The translations under genes and the position numbers were made by a program. A stretch of 31,776 nt of DNA. Origin: Botryllus schlosseri (Eukaryota > Chordata > Ascidiacea > Stolidobranchia > Styelidae). The notes below the pieces were generated by a model. The model was not told the origin of the DNA. It made no database searches and worked only from the letters and a program-made list of their open reading frames with translations. Of this stretch, positions 23,025-31,670 are shown piece by piece (the first letter of the stretch is position 1; each line of letters begins with the position of its first letter). Location of the stretch: positions 1 through 31,776 of the forward strand of contig KE605684.1 of NCBI GenBank assembly GCA_000444245.1. The letters are read 5' to 3'.

Positions 23025-23141
23025 TCATACTAATATTGAAGTCTGATAAGTCGCTTGGTGTCCGTTTGTGTCAGGCGATATTTTACGAATAGTTTCATTC
23101 AGTCTGCTGTACAAAGTGTCATTCTCCACTGCTTCTAATAC
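23025..23141 (-). CDS. Plexin last exon: C-terminus
   Basis: Spliced after AACTTTTTCAG, it encodes [20 protein letters not shown] and a short tail ending S-I-L-V, then TGA. It matches the plexin end E-I-L-x-A-L-E-x-D...L-x-x-x-L-x-x-x-I. The final residues fit a hydrophobic-x-hydrophobic PDZ-type end. It is 38 codons plus stop. Confidence 0.88.
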   Translation of the reverse strand, partial: VLEAVENDTLYSRLNETIRKISPDTNGHQATYQTSILV

Positions 23142-26100
23142 CTGAAAAAGTTCCATTCCAAATTACGAATCGGCATTATCAAGTCGAGAGTTCCTTACGA
23201 AACTACTATGAGGCAGAAACTATAAAATTTTCAGTCGTCCCACATTAGATTAGAATTAGAATGATAGATGCACAATTATTCCAAATTCGATTACAATTGA
23301 TATTATGTAAAAAATAGAAAAAACAAAAACATATACGCAATAATATTTGTGTGTAAATGACTGCATAATGGTAGAGACGGGTGCCAGCGCTATGATCCTT
23401 AAGATCTTCACATACTGAATTCGCAAACTATTGAAAATTGAAATAAATTCCGGATTATAAGGACAACAAAAATCAAGTTCGTATCAAACCAGAGTTCATA
23501 TTCATTATCGCGAGAATGGCAAATGTCTGCACAGCAAGCTTGGCTCGTTTCGCACGATACAGTTCTCCTGTGGCATTTTCAGGAAAACCAGAAATTAGCC
23601 TATAATTTAAGATTAGAGCATAGAAACATTTCACAAATTAGATTAGAATACCGGTATTCCGTTCTAATTAGTGCAATAATAAACTAAAATTATTTAGTTG
23701 TCAAGTCTGTTATTAAATATTATAATATCTTATGTTAAATCATGGCGACGTACTTGTGTTCGGTATTTCTCCACGTAACTAAATAATGCAAGTGCAGCCG
23801 CACGCTTGTTGAAATCGTTTGCATATTTCTGGAAGACAAAACATTGGTATTAATTGAAAATTCAGAACAGCGAAGCCTTATCTGTTCAAAAAAGAAAGGA
23901 ACAATCGAACAGGACAAGATTGAATTAACCACAGTTGAAGAACATGATCGCCGGAATTTCATTTGTCAAACAATATGGTTGGTCAAAATTGAGTATCACG
24001 GAGATTCGATTCGATTACTCATCACGAATGACATAGAAAGTTCAAATATGTACATTGTGCATTTTATGCAAATGCAACTACGAAGAATGTAATGCCAGTT
24101 TTACATCACATTGGTATTTATTCGACCATATCTATTGCATTGCTCTTTGTGACACGACTTCACGGATAATGTTGACTAAAGTGCGTAGCTTTATTGTACT
24201 GTTTCGTATGCTGCGATACCACCAATCGATGTTTACAACCTTCCACAGTTTAAAATAGTATCGAAGCTATAATTCTTGTTAATGAACTCACTATTAGTGA
24301 CAAGGTGGGTAACATTTCATCACTGGAAAAACTAATCTTTCACTACATGGCCGAATCATTAGAATTAATAACTCAATTCAGGTTACAGTATTCGAATCAT
24401 TGTAACCAAAACCATCCCCAGTGGATGATGTCTTACTTTTGACACGTCACGCAAAATGCCGGTGATTTCATCTTCGCAGACGGGTTCTTCGTTTGACACG
24501 TTCACAAAGAATCTGAGAGAGAAATTTAAGCATTCTCAGACTATAGCATCTATCGGTAAACCCTGACTTAAATATCGATCTAAGGCACATATGATCAATA
24601 ATCCTATTAAACTAAGGATGACGTGCCATACGAATGCTGCAAAAGCGACTTACTTCTCCACCATTTCCTTGTATGTCTTAGAATCTTTTGCATAAAGAAG
24701 TTTATTCGAAGGTGAATCCTGAAAAGACAGAACTTTCACTGATAGTCGATTCAAATCATAATGCAAAACTTCAACATTTTGTTATGCGACACAATGTATA
24801 TGGGATATGTGCGACACAATGTATGTGAGATATCTGCGATACAATATATGTTCGATATATAAGATATGTTCGATATAAATATATATGAGATATGTGCGAT
24901 ACCATATATACGAGATATGCGAGGTATAATATATGAGATATGTGCGATGCAATATATCCAAAGGAACCTGATACCATACAATGAATTCGAGCTCACCTGT
25001 CCCAGCTTGTGACTGGTCGTCGTGCAAGCGTCCATAAATGCCTGCGTGATCACATTCAGACAGCTGTCGACTATGGCGGTCTTGTTGACATCGAATAAAA
25101 ATTCCGGGTTTTTCAAGATATTGACCCAGTAACGCAGAAGTAAACTGGAAAGTTGACATTATAAAACATAATCGTCCGCAGAAAATTGATGGGAAGTGAG
25201 TATAATAGCCACGGGAGTGAACATAATTCCAAATTTTTGAGAATGTCATTCGTGATTCCTTACTACAAATGTTGTTTTTTCGATGATAGTCTCATCTACA
25301 GTGGGTCAAATCAGTCATCTTTGGCACTCAAATAGAAGTAACGGCGCAAAATTACTCGGCAAAATTCTCGAGCACTCCGGAAAAGTTGAAGTAGAACAAA
25401 AGTCATAAAGTTCTAATCAGTTGCAAGCAGTCATTCCAAAGTATAAGTAAAAACGTAGGCATTCTAAACCTACAGTTTTGCATGAGACACTGAAAACTGC
25501 TCTGTAGAAGTGAAAGCACTCTAAAACATACTCCGCAAGTAAGTAAAACGTACTCGAATACTCCGAAATAGTAAAAGTACTTTGTTACTGACCATCTCTG
25601 GTTTGATTATTTTCAATTCATCCATTCAAACCGTTCATTCATAACTACCTGTTATTTTTCCAAATGTGAAGAACTTCGTTATCGCTGATTTTATGTTTCG
25701 ACGCTTCCTTGTCGAGGTATTGAAAAAGATATTTGACACAGCGCGAAATCGGTATCGGATTCAGTATGGCCTTGAACACTTGGTCGACGTAGTCTTGAAC
25801 GGTGGTCTGAAAAAGGTACATCCACCAATGAAAAATGTGGCAACAAACAATATGTCATAGTAGATTTTCTAGCCAGAGTTTGAAATCTAGAGATTTTTCA
25901 CATTTTCCTAATTAGATTAGAATTAGAATTGAAGAAATACAACAAAAATCAAGTTCAGTTTGTATGAAATTCTAGCTCATTCGCATAAGCTTGGCTTGTT
26001 TCGCACTATACAGTTTTCCTGTAGCATTTTCAGGAACACCAGAAATTAGATCAGAATTGAAAGTAGAGCATAGAAACTTTTGACAAATTATATTACCGTC

Positions 26101-29100
26101 ATTTCGCTTTACTTATTCTAATTAAACAGCCGTCAAATCTTACCTTCGACTTGACCATTCTTGTTAAAAATATTTCTTGAAAAGGCTGATTCAGAAGATT
26201 TCCTATCAGCGAAGTAGCTTTGTGGCTTCCGTCCTCGTCGTCCACTGGTCCGTTGGCTTGTTTGTCGCGGGGATGAATCTACAACGTATCAAAAGTGTCA
26301 GTCAACAGAAAAGTGAGCTTGCCAACGCACAAGTCTCACCAAATGATAAAGCCTCTTTTTCTTGGGTTCTGGAGGTGGGCTCCCGGCTTCGGCAGCTGAA
26401 AAACGTAATCAACGTCAATTTGCAGTCAGTCAGTTTGATCGCGCGCGGCGAAACAAGCAAATACATGCGGTTAATGCGCGAAGTCCTCTTAAGCAACTGC
26501 CTGATCGTAAATCATACTATAGCGAATGCAAATCAATGGTCAATCTCAAAGAAAAGGCAGCATTCCTGTACATAGGGCGAGCGATTCGGTCTATTCGTTG
26601 GTTCAGACATTGCTCGTGCTTTTGCCAAAGCAAAATATTGAGCTTAGCGTTTCGAAACCTTCTTGCTCCTGGAGATAGAGGTTGAAGCTGTAATTTCTAT
26701 CGAGGAATTGCTCGAACCCTCCTCCGCTGAAGACACTCTCACACGGCGATTCACATTCGTCTTGAAGATGATAGATTCGATAACACACAGAATAGACGCA
26801 AGGGCAGTCTCTTTATTTTATTATAGCTCATATGTCATATATCACGTACCACATTTCCTTATCAGAGTAGATATTCAGAGGTCTGAACGATTATAAATCA
26901 AACCCTTGGTGTAGAAATGGTATCAGAGCACGTTGAAAGATATTACCTTGCTGAATTGATTCCTCTGATACAGGCGACAATATTACCTCGGCTTCGTTTG
27001 GAACCTATACAAATAGAAGGTATTTATTTTAAGACATGTTTCCTGGATGTAACGACCCGTTTAAAAGTGACCCAGAATATGTCGGTAATAAGCATAATGA
27101 ATCAAAAAAATGAATTAATATTGACAATACCATGGCAAAGTAACGTCAATAGCCTAACGTTTTATCCAAATTATAGTAGAATTAGAATGACTGGATTCGC
27201 AAAAACTTGGAAATTGAATTATATTCTGAATCAAAAAATGTTCATGTCATATCAAATCAGAGTTTATTATCATGAAAAATGTCACCATAAACCAAACTTG
27301 GCTATTTAAAAAACAGAAATTAGAATAGAATTATAATGAAAGCGTAAAAACACTTCACGTATCATATTATAATTAGATTACCGACATTTCGCTCCAATTG
27401 GTGTAATTAAACTACTATGATTATCTATAGCTGTCCAATTCTGGTCCCGTGCTCTGCAACGTACGAGACGAATCCCTCAACATTGACCAGTAAATTATCT
27501 AGTATATAAAATGGCCGACTCACATTGTAATGCTGCAATGTATTAATTTTTGTGTAACTGCCTTCTGTATGACTCATGTGGTCTACATCGGACAGCACGA
27601 GATTTCCCTGTCCCCCGACGAGCAACTCTGAACGAGTATGTAATTCGCAAACCAGCCGACACCATTATACAATCACAAGACATTACCCAGTTGCATTTTG
27701 TCAGGTTTTGGACATTCCGAATAGGGTCGATCCCTGTAGTATACTTCTATGACTTTCTCTTTGACTTGAGTTATGGTGTCGCAGTTGACGACTTTGACTT
27801 CGAAAAATTCCGAGCGTTTTTCTCCAGTAGACACCGAAGCTTTTAGTGTCTGAAGATAAGAAGAATTTGAAACGTCACAACACCAGAGGTATAGTCAAAA
27901 TAGTCATCGTTTGTAATCAAGTATAAGTATATGCAATATCGTAAATGTCTACTCAGATTTCTAAGACATATCATAACTACTTCAAGTGCATGGTAGAAGA
28001 AAATGAACATCTGAAAAGTGCTTTAAGTATAAGTAGTAGATTTGGTCGACACACCGCGTAGTTTTACTAGTTGATCGGGGGAATTTCGTGGTACATCTAA
28101 TGCAGTGGTTCTAAACCTTTTTACCTTCAGCGCACCTTTCAAACATTGCGTATATCTGACCCCCCCCCCTATTTCAAGGACTGAAGTCCGGTTGGTCTTT
28201 TCGTTAGGGTCACCAATATTGGAAATAATTTGCGCTTGAGTCGCGCCCGAGGACTGCGCGACTAATTAACGATATAATAATTACATTTGCTATATTCGGG
28301 TTCAAATCAAGGTTCTTCTTATAACAATCATCGTGTACGGGCTCATACCCTCTGGTACTTGGTTAGTTTTCTGGCTTTGTGTGACTAGTATATCAACTGA
28401 GAATGTGGTAGAGATCTTTGCTCATAATGAGTCCAGTACTGTACCCAGCTATTAACTTTAACGTGAATGTATTCGAAACAAAGCAAGCCATATTATACAA
28501 CGATCGTGACTTGTGGGTCACAACACTAAACAGTATCATCTTTCAGGATACGATGAAGACATATTCTGACGATTTTATTTTGTAGCTGCAGGATGCTATA
28601 TATGTAGTAACTAAATATTACATCCTGCAGCTATAAAATAAGATCGTCAGTCTAGTTCGACTGGTTTAGTTCGACACATTTTGTGAAAAATAACCCCAAC
28701 TAGCGTGACGGGAGTATTTTAATGGAGAATTGGCGATCTACATACTGTATTCTTTACTTTCATTCAGTGTGCATGCCTCCTTTTTACTACGCCTAGGCCA
28801 AGGTGGGTGTCCGATTCCATTGACAAATCCAAGTCGCTTCGACATCTTCCTGTCTATTCATTGTATCGCATTTTTTGTGGTGTATTGAACTGATAAAATT
28901 GCTAATAAACCAATGATGATGATGATGACAAGTACACGCAACTCATTTTACATGAATTGTAATAAACCACTGCATTCTTGGAAACATGTTGCAAACATCA
29001 TGGATAGGTGGGTATATATTTCGCGCCGGCCGCGACGAAAATATTCGAGATTTGACAGATTTTGTCGAATGCTAATTTGCAATGAGAACTCAAGGATATA

Positions 29101-30123
29101 TAGAACTATTGTTCTATTTCATAATCGTATGTTCAGATGTCCCTACTACACCATCTACTGCGACGCCAATTTTCTTCAGCGTCGCCATACCGCCCCATGA
29201 GCCCAGCTGATCGGCTTCCTATCATGCGTTGCAATTTTTTACAGCATGTCAAAAGTAAGCTGGTCTTACCATCACATCGTACGTGACTTCGGTGCCTAGC
29301 AGAGTCATCTCGTTGAGGCTGTTTACCGCCTTGTTTGCGACCACGTCACACGGCGCGCTGTTCACGAGAAAGTGTATGGCTTTGGTCATGAGAAACAGCG
29401 GCTTGCCAGCTTGCTCCTGTATGATAACAAAAGATTTATCATGCTGCCTGGATGTTGTCCACGCGGGCAGCTGGACAACTAGAAGACATTCAGCTTTTCC
29501 AACTACAAGACATTCAGCTTTTACAAGTTAGATTAGGATTAGTGGCAGAGCGATACCTTTTTTTCCAAATTAGATTATAAGTACAGATACAGTTTTTCCA
29601 AATTAGATTAGAATTAGAATTTACCTACATTTTTTTCCAAATTAGACTAGAATTAGAATTATAGCTACACAGTTTTTTGCGAAATTAGAATAATATTGAA
29701 ATTAAAGCTACACAGTCTTTTTTAATCAAATTCGATTAGAATTAGAATTATAGCTACAGTCATATTTTTCAAAATTCGATTAGAATTAGAATTACTGAAT
29801 TCCCAAAAGAAATACAACTAAAATCAAGTTCAGTTCATACCAAATCAAATCAACTCGAAATTGACTCTCATAATAATGAGAGTGACAAATGTCTGTACAG
29901 GAAAACCATAAATTTGATGAGAATTAAAATTAGAGCATGGAAACATTTTACAAATTACATTACCCGCATTTCGTTCTAATTATACGACTAGAATTATCTA
30001 GTTGCCCAGGTCTGGTCAAGCGAGGGAGAGGAATATTCACACCATTTACTTACACGGATGCATTCCGAGTAAAGAGTGATGCAGAGCCAATGCGACACCA
30101 TCTTTTCCACGACGGATTCCGAC
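23025..30123 (-). CDS. Plexin, cytoplasmic part; multi-exon gene continuing beyond the window
   Basis: The order on the minus strand is 30123-30054, 29416-29270, 27849-27687, 27627-27524, (26760-26649 tentative), 26395-26340, 26278-26144, 25806-25649, 25144-24997, 24718-24654, 24512-24437, 23828-23754 and 23141-23025. This gives about 475 residues: the end of the first GAP lobe, the Rho-GTPase-binding domain inserted in it, a linker and the second GAP lobe with the stop. Plexins are plasma-membrane semaphorin receptors whose cytoplasmic GAP domain acts on Rap/Ras-type GTPases. All phases agree except around the tentative linker exon. Sequence is closest in feel to class A, but I cannot assign a class firmly. 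The extracellular sema, PSI and IPT domains lie beyond the right edge or are lost. The gene is tail-to-tail with the Eph gene. Confidence 0.93.
23225..23715 (+). mobile_element. MITE family A copy with an internal insertion
   Basis: TTAGATTAGAATTAGAATGA near 23246 begins the array. Unrelated sequence at about 23300-23415 interrupts it. The core follows (GCAAATGTCTGCACAGCAAG, TTGGCTCGTTTCGCACGATA, GTGGCATTTTCAGG). The end is ATTATTTAGTTGTC. It lies in a plexin intron. Confidence 0.8.
23754..23828 (-). CDS. Plexin exon: GAP C-lobe helix
   Basis: It encodes [20 protein letters not shown], then KYRTQ. This matches the plexin segment S-x-F-x-x-x-x-A-L-x-E-L-x-x-Y-V-x-K-Y-x-x-E. It is 25 codons in phase 0 at both ends, with acceptor TCTTCCAG and donor GTACGT. 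Confidence 0.92.
24010..24423 (+). mobile_element. hAT-like element, family C copy beside a splice donor
   Basis: It shares GAAAGTTCAAATATGTACAT, GCCAGTTTTACATCACA and TATTCGAATCATTGTAAC with the other copies. It ends with a clear terminus, the inverse of CACTGGGGATGGTTTTGG, at 24423. The plexin exon's donor GTAAGA lies at 24431-24436, only 7 bases away. Confidence 0.7.
24437..24512 (-). CDS. Plexin exon: GAP C-lobe, divergent segment
   Basis: It encodes [20 protein letters not shown], then RDVSK. In plexins this is the Y-Y-x-D-I-x-x-x-x-x-I-S-D-Q-D-M-x-x-x-L segment. The phase pattern (2 in, 0 out), acceptor TCTCTCAG and donor GTAAGA fix the exon. It is the least conserved of the plexin exons. 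Confidence 0.85.
24654..24718 (-). CDS. Plexin exon: [12 protein letters not shown] motif
   Basis: It opens with [20 protein letters not shown]. The first 12 residues are identical to the near-invariant plexin block [12 protein letters not shown]. It runs from phase 0 in to phase 2 out, between GTCTTTTCAG and GTAAGT. Confidence 0.97.
24776..24960. repeat. Tandem array of GATATGTGCGATACAATATAT-like units
   Basis: About seven imperfect units of 22-30 bases, each containing GATATGTGCGA(T/C)ACAAT or GATATGTTCGATAT, follow one another in a plexin intron. The minus-strand open frames reading I-S-H-I / Y-I-V-S are translations of this array. Confidence 0.85.
24997..25144 (-). CDS. Plexin exon: core GAP motif L-R-Y-W-V-N
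   Basis: It encodes [20 protein letters not shown], then [20 protein letters not shown] and TTTSHKLGQ. This is almost residue for residue the plexin block [49 protein letters not shown]. The Arg of L-R-x-W, equivalent to the RasGAP F-L-R motif, is kept. Confidence 0.98.
25300..25600. mobile_element. hAT (Tol2-like terminus) non-autonomous element
   Basis: The right end, read inverted, is CAGAGATGGTCAGTAACAAA, then GTACTTTTACTATT. It resembles the CAGAGGTG...AAAGTACT...AGTAAAAGTACT terminus of Tol2-type hAT elements. Repeated TACTC and ACTCCG words fill the body. The left end near 25300 (CAGTGGGTCAAATCAG) is poorly matched. Confidence 0.45.
25649..25806 (-). CDS. Plexin exon: GAP lobe, I-K-Y-L-F-x-x-L-D motif
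   Basis: It encodes [17 protein letters not shown], then [20 protein letters not shown] and [12 protein letters not shown]. This matches T-L-Q-K-F-V-D-D-L-F-E-T-I, then I-K-Y-M-F-D-F-L-D-E-Q-A and D-x-D-V-x-H-x-W-K-S-N of plexins. It runs from phase 0 in to phase 2 out, between CCTTTTTCAG and GTAGTT. Confidence 0.97.
25905..26135 (+). mobile_element. MITE family A copy
   Basis: It starts at TTAGATTAGAATTAGAATTG, then AAATACAACAAAAATCAAGT. A shortened core follows (AAGCTTGGCTTGTTTCGCAC, TTTCCTGTAGCATTTTCAGG). It ends near TTATTCTAATTAAAC, just before a plexin splice donor. Confidence 0.75.
26144..26278 (-). CDS. Plexin exon: linker into second GAP lobe
   Basis: It encodes a polar, acidic linker ([17 protein letters not shown]) and then [15 protein letters not shown]. 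The latter matches the plexin I-P-E-I-Y-L-T-R-L-L-A-T-K that opens the second GAP lobe. It is 45 codons in phase 0, with acceptor CGTTGTAG and donor GTAAGA. The plus-strand open frame at 26177-26575 is its shadow. Confidence 0.9.
26340..26395 (-). CDS. Plexin exon: short linker exon ending K-K-R-L-Y-H-L
   Basis: It is 56 bases between GTTTTTCAG and GTGAGA, encoding [18 protein letters not shown]. The end fits the plexin K-L/R-W/Y-H-L-V position before the second GAP lobe. Its start phase requires one base from the previous exon, which the best upstream candidate supplies only with a GC donor. Confidence 0.75.
26649..26760 (-). CDS. Tentative plexin exon: end of RBD and linker
   Basis: After CATCTTCAAG the frame gives [20 protein letters not shown], then [17 protein letters not shown]. 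It would complete the Rho-GTPase-binding domain's last strand and begin the linker. A GT donor at 26658 gives the wrong phase for the next exon; a GC donor (GCTAAG) at 26648 gives the right one. In another frame the stretch reads [21 protein letters not shown] cannot decide by eye. Confidence 0.3.
26780..27523. other. Plexin intron with MITE A
   Basis: A 130-residue plus-strand open frame (26917-27309) runs into MITE A sequence and shows no recognisable domain. The MITE A copy lies at 27175-27435. No exon is seen. Confidence 0.4.
27175..27435 (+). mobile_element. MITE family A copy, core decayed
   Basis: It contains GTAGAATTAGAATGACTGGA, then TTCGCAAAAACTTGGAAATT, CATATCAAATCAGAGTTTAT and a mostly deleted core. 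The end is CATTTCGCTCCAATTGGTG, then ATTATCTATAGCTGTCC. Confidence 0.7.
27524..27627 (-). CDS. Plexin exon: Rho-GTPase-binding domain, second half
   Basis: It encodes [20 protein letters not shown], then [13 protein letters not shown]. This matches the plexin RBD pattern R-x-x-L-x-D-x-D...T-x-x-x-G-x-W-x-x-L-N-T-L-x-H-Y. The intron before it is only about 60 bases. It runs from phase 1 in to phase 0 out. Confidence 0.94.
27687..27849 (-). CDS. Plexin exon: Rho-GTPase-binding domain, first half
   Basis: It encodes [20 protein letters not shown], then [20 protein letters not shown]. This matches V[38 protein letters not shown], the ubiquitin-like fold that binds Rac/Rnd GTPases. It runs from phase 0 in to phase 1 out at GTAATG. 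Confidence 0.97.
28103..28220 (+). mobile_element. hAT-like transposon end
   Basis: CAGTGGTTCTAAACCTTTTT, then CAGCGCACCTTTCAAACATT and a C-rich stretch, is the classic layout of hAT (Charlie-like) termini. The partner end was not identified. Confidence 0.5.
28566..28650. repeat. Foldback, 30-base arms, 28/30 matched
   Basis: The left arm CTGACGATTTTATTTTGTAG-CTGCAGGATG (28566-28595) faces its inverse at 28621-28650 across a 25-base AT-rich loop. It is a compact stem-loop with no coding capacity, either a tiny foldback element or a structured RNA. Confidence 0.85.
29270..29416 (-). CDS. Plexin exon: end of first GAP lobe
   Basis: It encodes [20 protein letters not shown], then [16 protein letters not shown] and [13 protein letters not shown]. 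This matches E-S-A-G-E-P-L-F-x-L-x-x-A-I-K-x-Q-V-x-x-G-P-V-D-A-V-T-x-x-A-R-Y-T-L-N-E. It is 49 codons in phase 0, between TTATCATACAG and GTAAGA. Confidence 0.95.
29480..30010 (+). mobile_element. MITE family A, longest array copy
   Basis: It starts at GGACAACTAGAAGACATTCA. About five successive units of TTCCAAATTAGATTAGAATT with ATAGCTACA follow, then the core (GAGTGACAAATGTCTGTACA, GGAAAACC). It ends at GACTAGAATTATCTAGTTGC. The array is longer than in any other copy here. It ends about 45 bases from a plexin splice donor. Confidence 0.8.
30054..30123 (-). CDS. Plexin exon: first GAP lobe, most 5' exon in window
   Basis: It encodes [20 protein letters not shown], then CIR. This matches R-x-T-E-S-V-A/V-E-K-M-L-x-N-W-x-x-x-x-L-Y-x-x-L-K of plexins. 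It runs from phase 2 in, after AAAACATTTCAG, to phase 0 out at GTAAGT. The frame upstream of the acceptor stays open to an ATG at 30197, but that part is not plexin-like. Confidence 0.93.
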
Positions 30124-30640
30124 CTGAAATGTTTTGATAACTCAGACATCGCAAATGAGATGTCGCATTGGGAACCGTTGTGAATCCGTGTTACCATATT
30201 TTAATATCCGAAAAAGAGGACTCTTTTTGTAAGTAACAATAGCGGACGGATAACGGGTAAATTGGAAAGTTTTACGGCTAATGTTGTTGGGTTGATTAAA
30301 AAAAGTAATTTTTCCCACTCGACTACCGAAAGACCCGTACCTAAGTACATATAATCGGTTGGAGATGACCTTTTTTTAGTCAAACCAATAGCTATCAGCG
30401 TTTACTGTTTAATTATAGATAACTAACCTACGGATAGATACGCAACACCCGTCGTCACGCTTGCTTGCCCGGAGGAAATTACTGCTCAGCAATCTGAACG
30501 CAACATAATTGCTAATCCCATAGCTGACGAAGCGCGCGGTTAAATTCTATAGAGTTGATCTTATTTGAAAGCTACTGTCTCACTGATTACGAAAATATAC
30601 ATTAAAATGTAATAAGGGCAATAGAACCCCTCGAAATACA

Positions 30641-30761
30641 CCTCAAAGTCTGAAAATCAGCTTTGTTCTGAACAATCGCAACCCAGCAAGGGCCATTGTT
30701 ATGGTCATTGTGTTGCGTCGCCGCGATTGTTTAGAAGAATGCCAATTTTCAGACTTTGAGG
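30641..30761. repeat. Foldback, about 44-base imperfect arms
   Basis: CCTCAAAGTCTGAAAATCAG, then AACAATCGCAACCC, faces its inverse ending at 30761, about four fifths matched, across about 35 bases. It abuts the 3' break of the LINE fragment. Confidence 0.8.
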
Positions 30762-30787
30762 CAAATCACATCACAGCAATTGAAAGA

Positions 30788-31670
30788 TCATTTCATTTTC
30801 AAGAATACAGCTCTCTGGCGTCGAACGGCCCTTTCATAGTCCTTATTCCACCAAGGTACCGGGATCCTATTAGTGTTTCGCGTCCGAGGAACGGAGATTT
30901 TGGCGGAATTGACTATGGTATTTGTGAGGGTAGTATCGAGTTGCTGTATATTTTCCAACATAGGGATGCTCAGGGCACGGTCCACGTTCTGCGATAAGTC
31001 TAGCCAGTTGGTTTTTCTGAAACACCACCCTGGTATTTTTTCTGAACGTGTCACATTGCAGTGAAAGGTCGCAGACACTAAAAACTGATCGCTGCCAATC
31101 AGGTGACCTGATACGCTGGTGTGACAACAGGCCGCAATGTCTGGTGACGCAAGAGTTGACAGTTGCGACGGGTTGAGCAAATCAAGGTTATGCCTGTCAA
31201 TATATTTATACAGGCGGTCACACCGTTGGTTTGAGCAATTGCTCAATGCCCAATGATGAGCATTGAAGTCACCACAGATGAGTGACCGCGACTCCAAAGA
31301 TGAAAGGAAAGCGGTCGTCTTGGTTCAAAGCGAAATTGGGAGGTATATAGACGTTGCACGGAGTAATGTTAGCAAGTCTCAGGCACATTAACTCGAAGCA
31401 ATTCGATGCAGCGGAAACGTCCTCGGGACAACTAAGAGATTCAGCAATAAAAGCTGCCAGACCACCCTTGTGGGCCGTTCACGTCGGAAAAGTCGATAAC
31501 CCCGTAATTTCGGAGTATATTTGTCAATTAGATGAGTCTCTTGCAAACGAATAACATCTGGTTTGTGATCTATGCTCGATAGAAAATGCTTGAACTCCGG
31601 CAAATTTATATATATATATACTACGCCAGTTTCATTGTAATATGGTTAGCGGTTTATCGTCCATCGCGAT
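30788..31670 (-). pseudogene. Decayed LINE, apurinic-type endonuclease region
   Basis: The minus strand reads, in order, ILQ-(stop)-NWRS near 31640 and LPEFKHFL, then DVIRLQETHLID. Next comes LRGYRLFRRERPTR, then in other frames SLICGDFNAHHWALSNCSNQ, GSDQFLVSATF and finally PVPWWNKDYERAVRRQRAVF. These are the landmarks of a Jockey/I/CR1-type endonuclease: I-L-Q-W-N, Q-E-T, G-D-F-N-A-H-H, S-D-H. Frames change at least twice, W of Q-W-N is a stop, and the active-site S-D-H is S-D-Q, so it is dead. A (TA)n run expands near 31606-31621. No reverse transcriptase follows. Confidence 0.8.

Larger units (their letters stand above)
27850..29269. other. Plexin intron, 1.4 kb
   Basis: It has a hAT-like end near 28103, a C9-10 run near 28161, a foldback at 28566-28650 and a (GAT)n microsatellite near 28911-28928. 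The plus-strand open frame at 28913-29200 starts in the microsatellite and resembles no family. Confidence 0.5.

Noticed and set aside
23844-24092. 82-residue plus-strand open frame with many charged residues
   Set aside because: It is antisense in a plexin intron, runs into a family C transposon and has no recognised motif or splice support.
24771-25249. Minus-strand frames rich in I-S-H-I and Y-I-V-S
   Set aside because: The left part is the GATATGTGCGA tandem array read in three frames. Only the stretch 24997-25144, in the plexin frame, is coding.
26177-26685. Plus-strand open frames over the plexin linker exons
   Set aside because: They are antisense to two plexin exons whose frames, phases and splice sites agree with neighbours.
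26917-27309. 130-residue plus-strand open frame in a plexin intron
   Set aside because: Its second half is MITE A sequence and its first half shows no domain, so it is probably chance.
28913-29200. 95-residue frame beginning M-M-M-M-M
   Set aside because: Its start is the (GAT)n microsatellite and the remainder resembles nothing.
30701-31064. Plus-strand open frames at the right end
   Set aside because: They are antisense shadows of the LINE endonuclease and the foldback.
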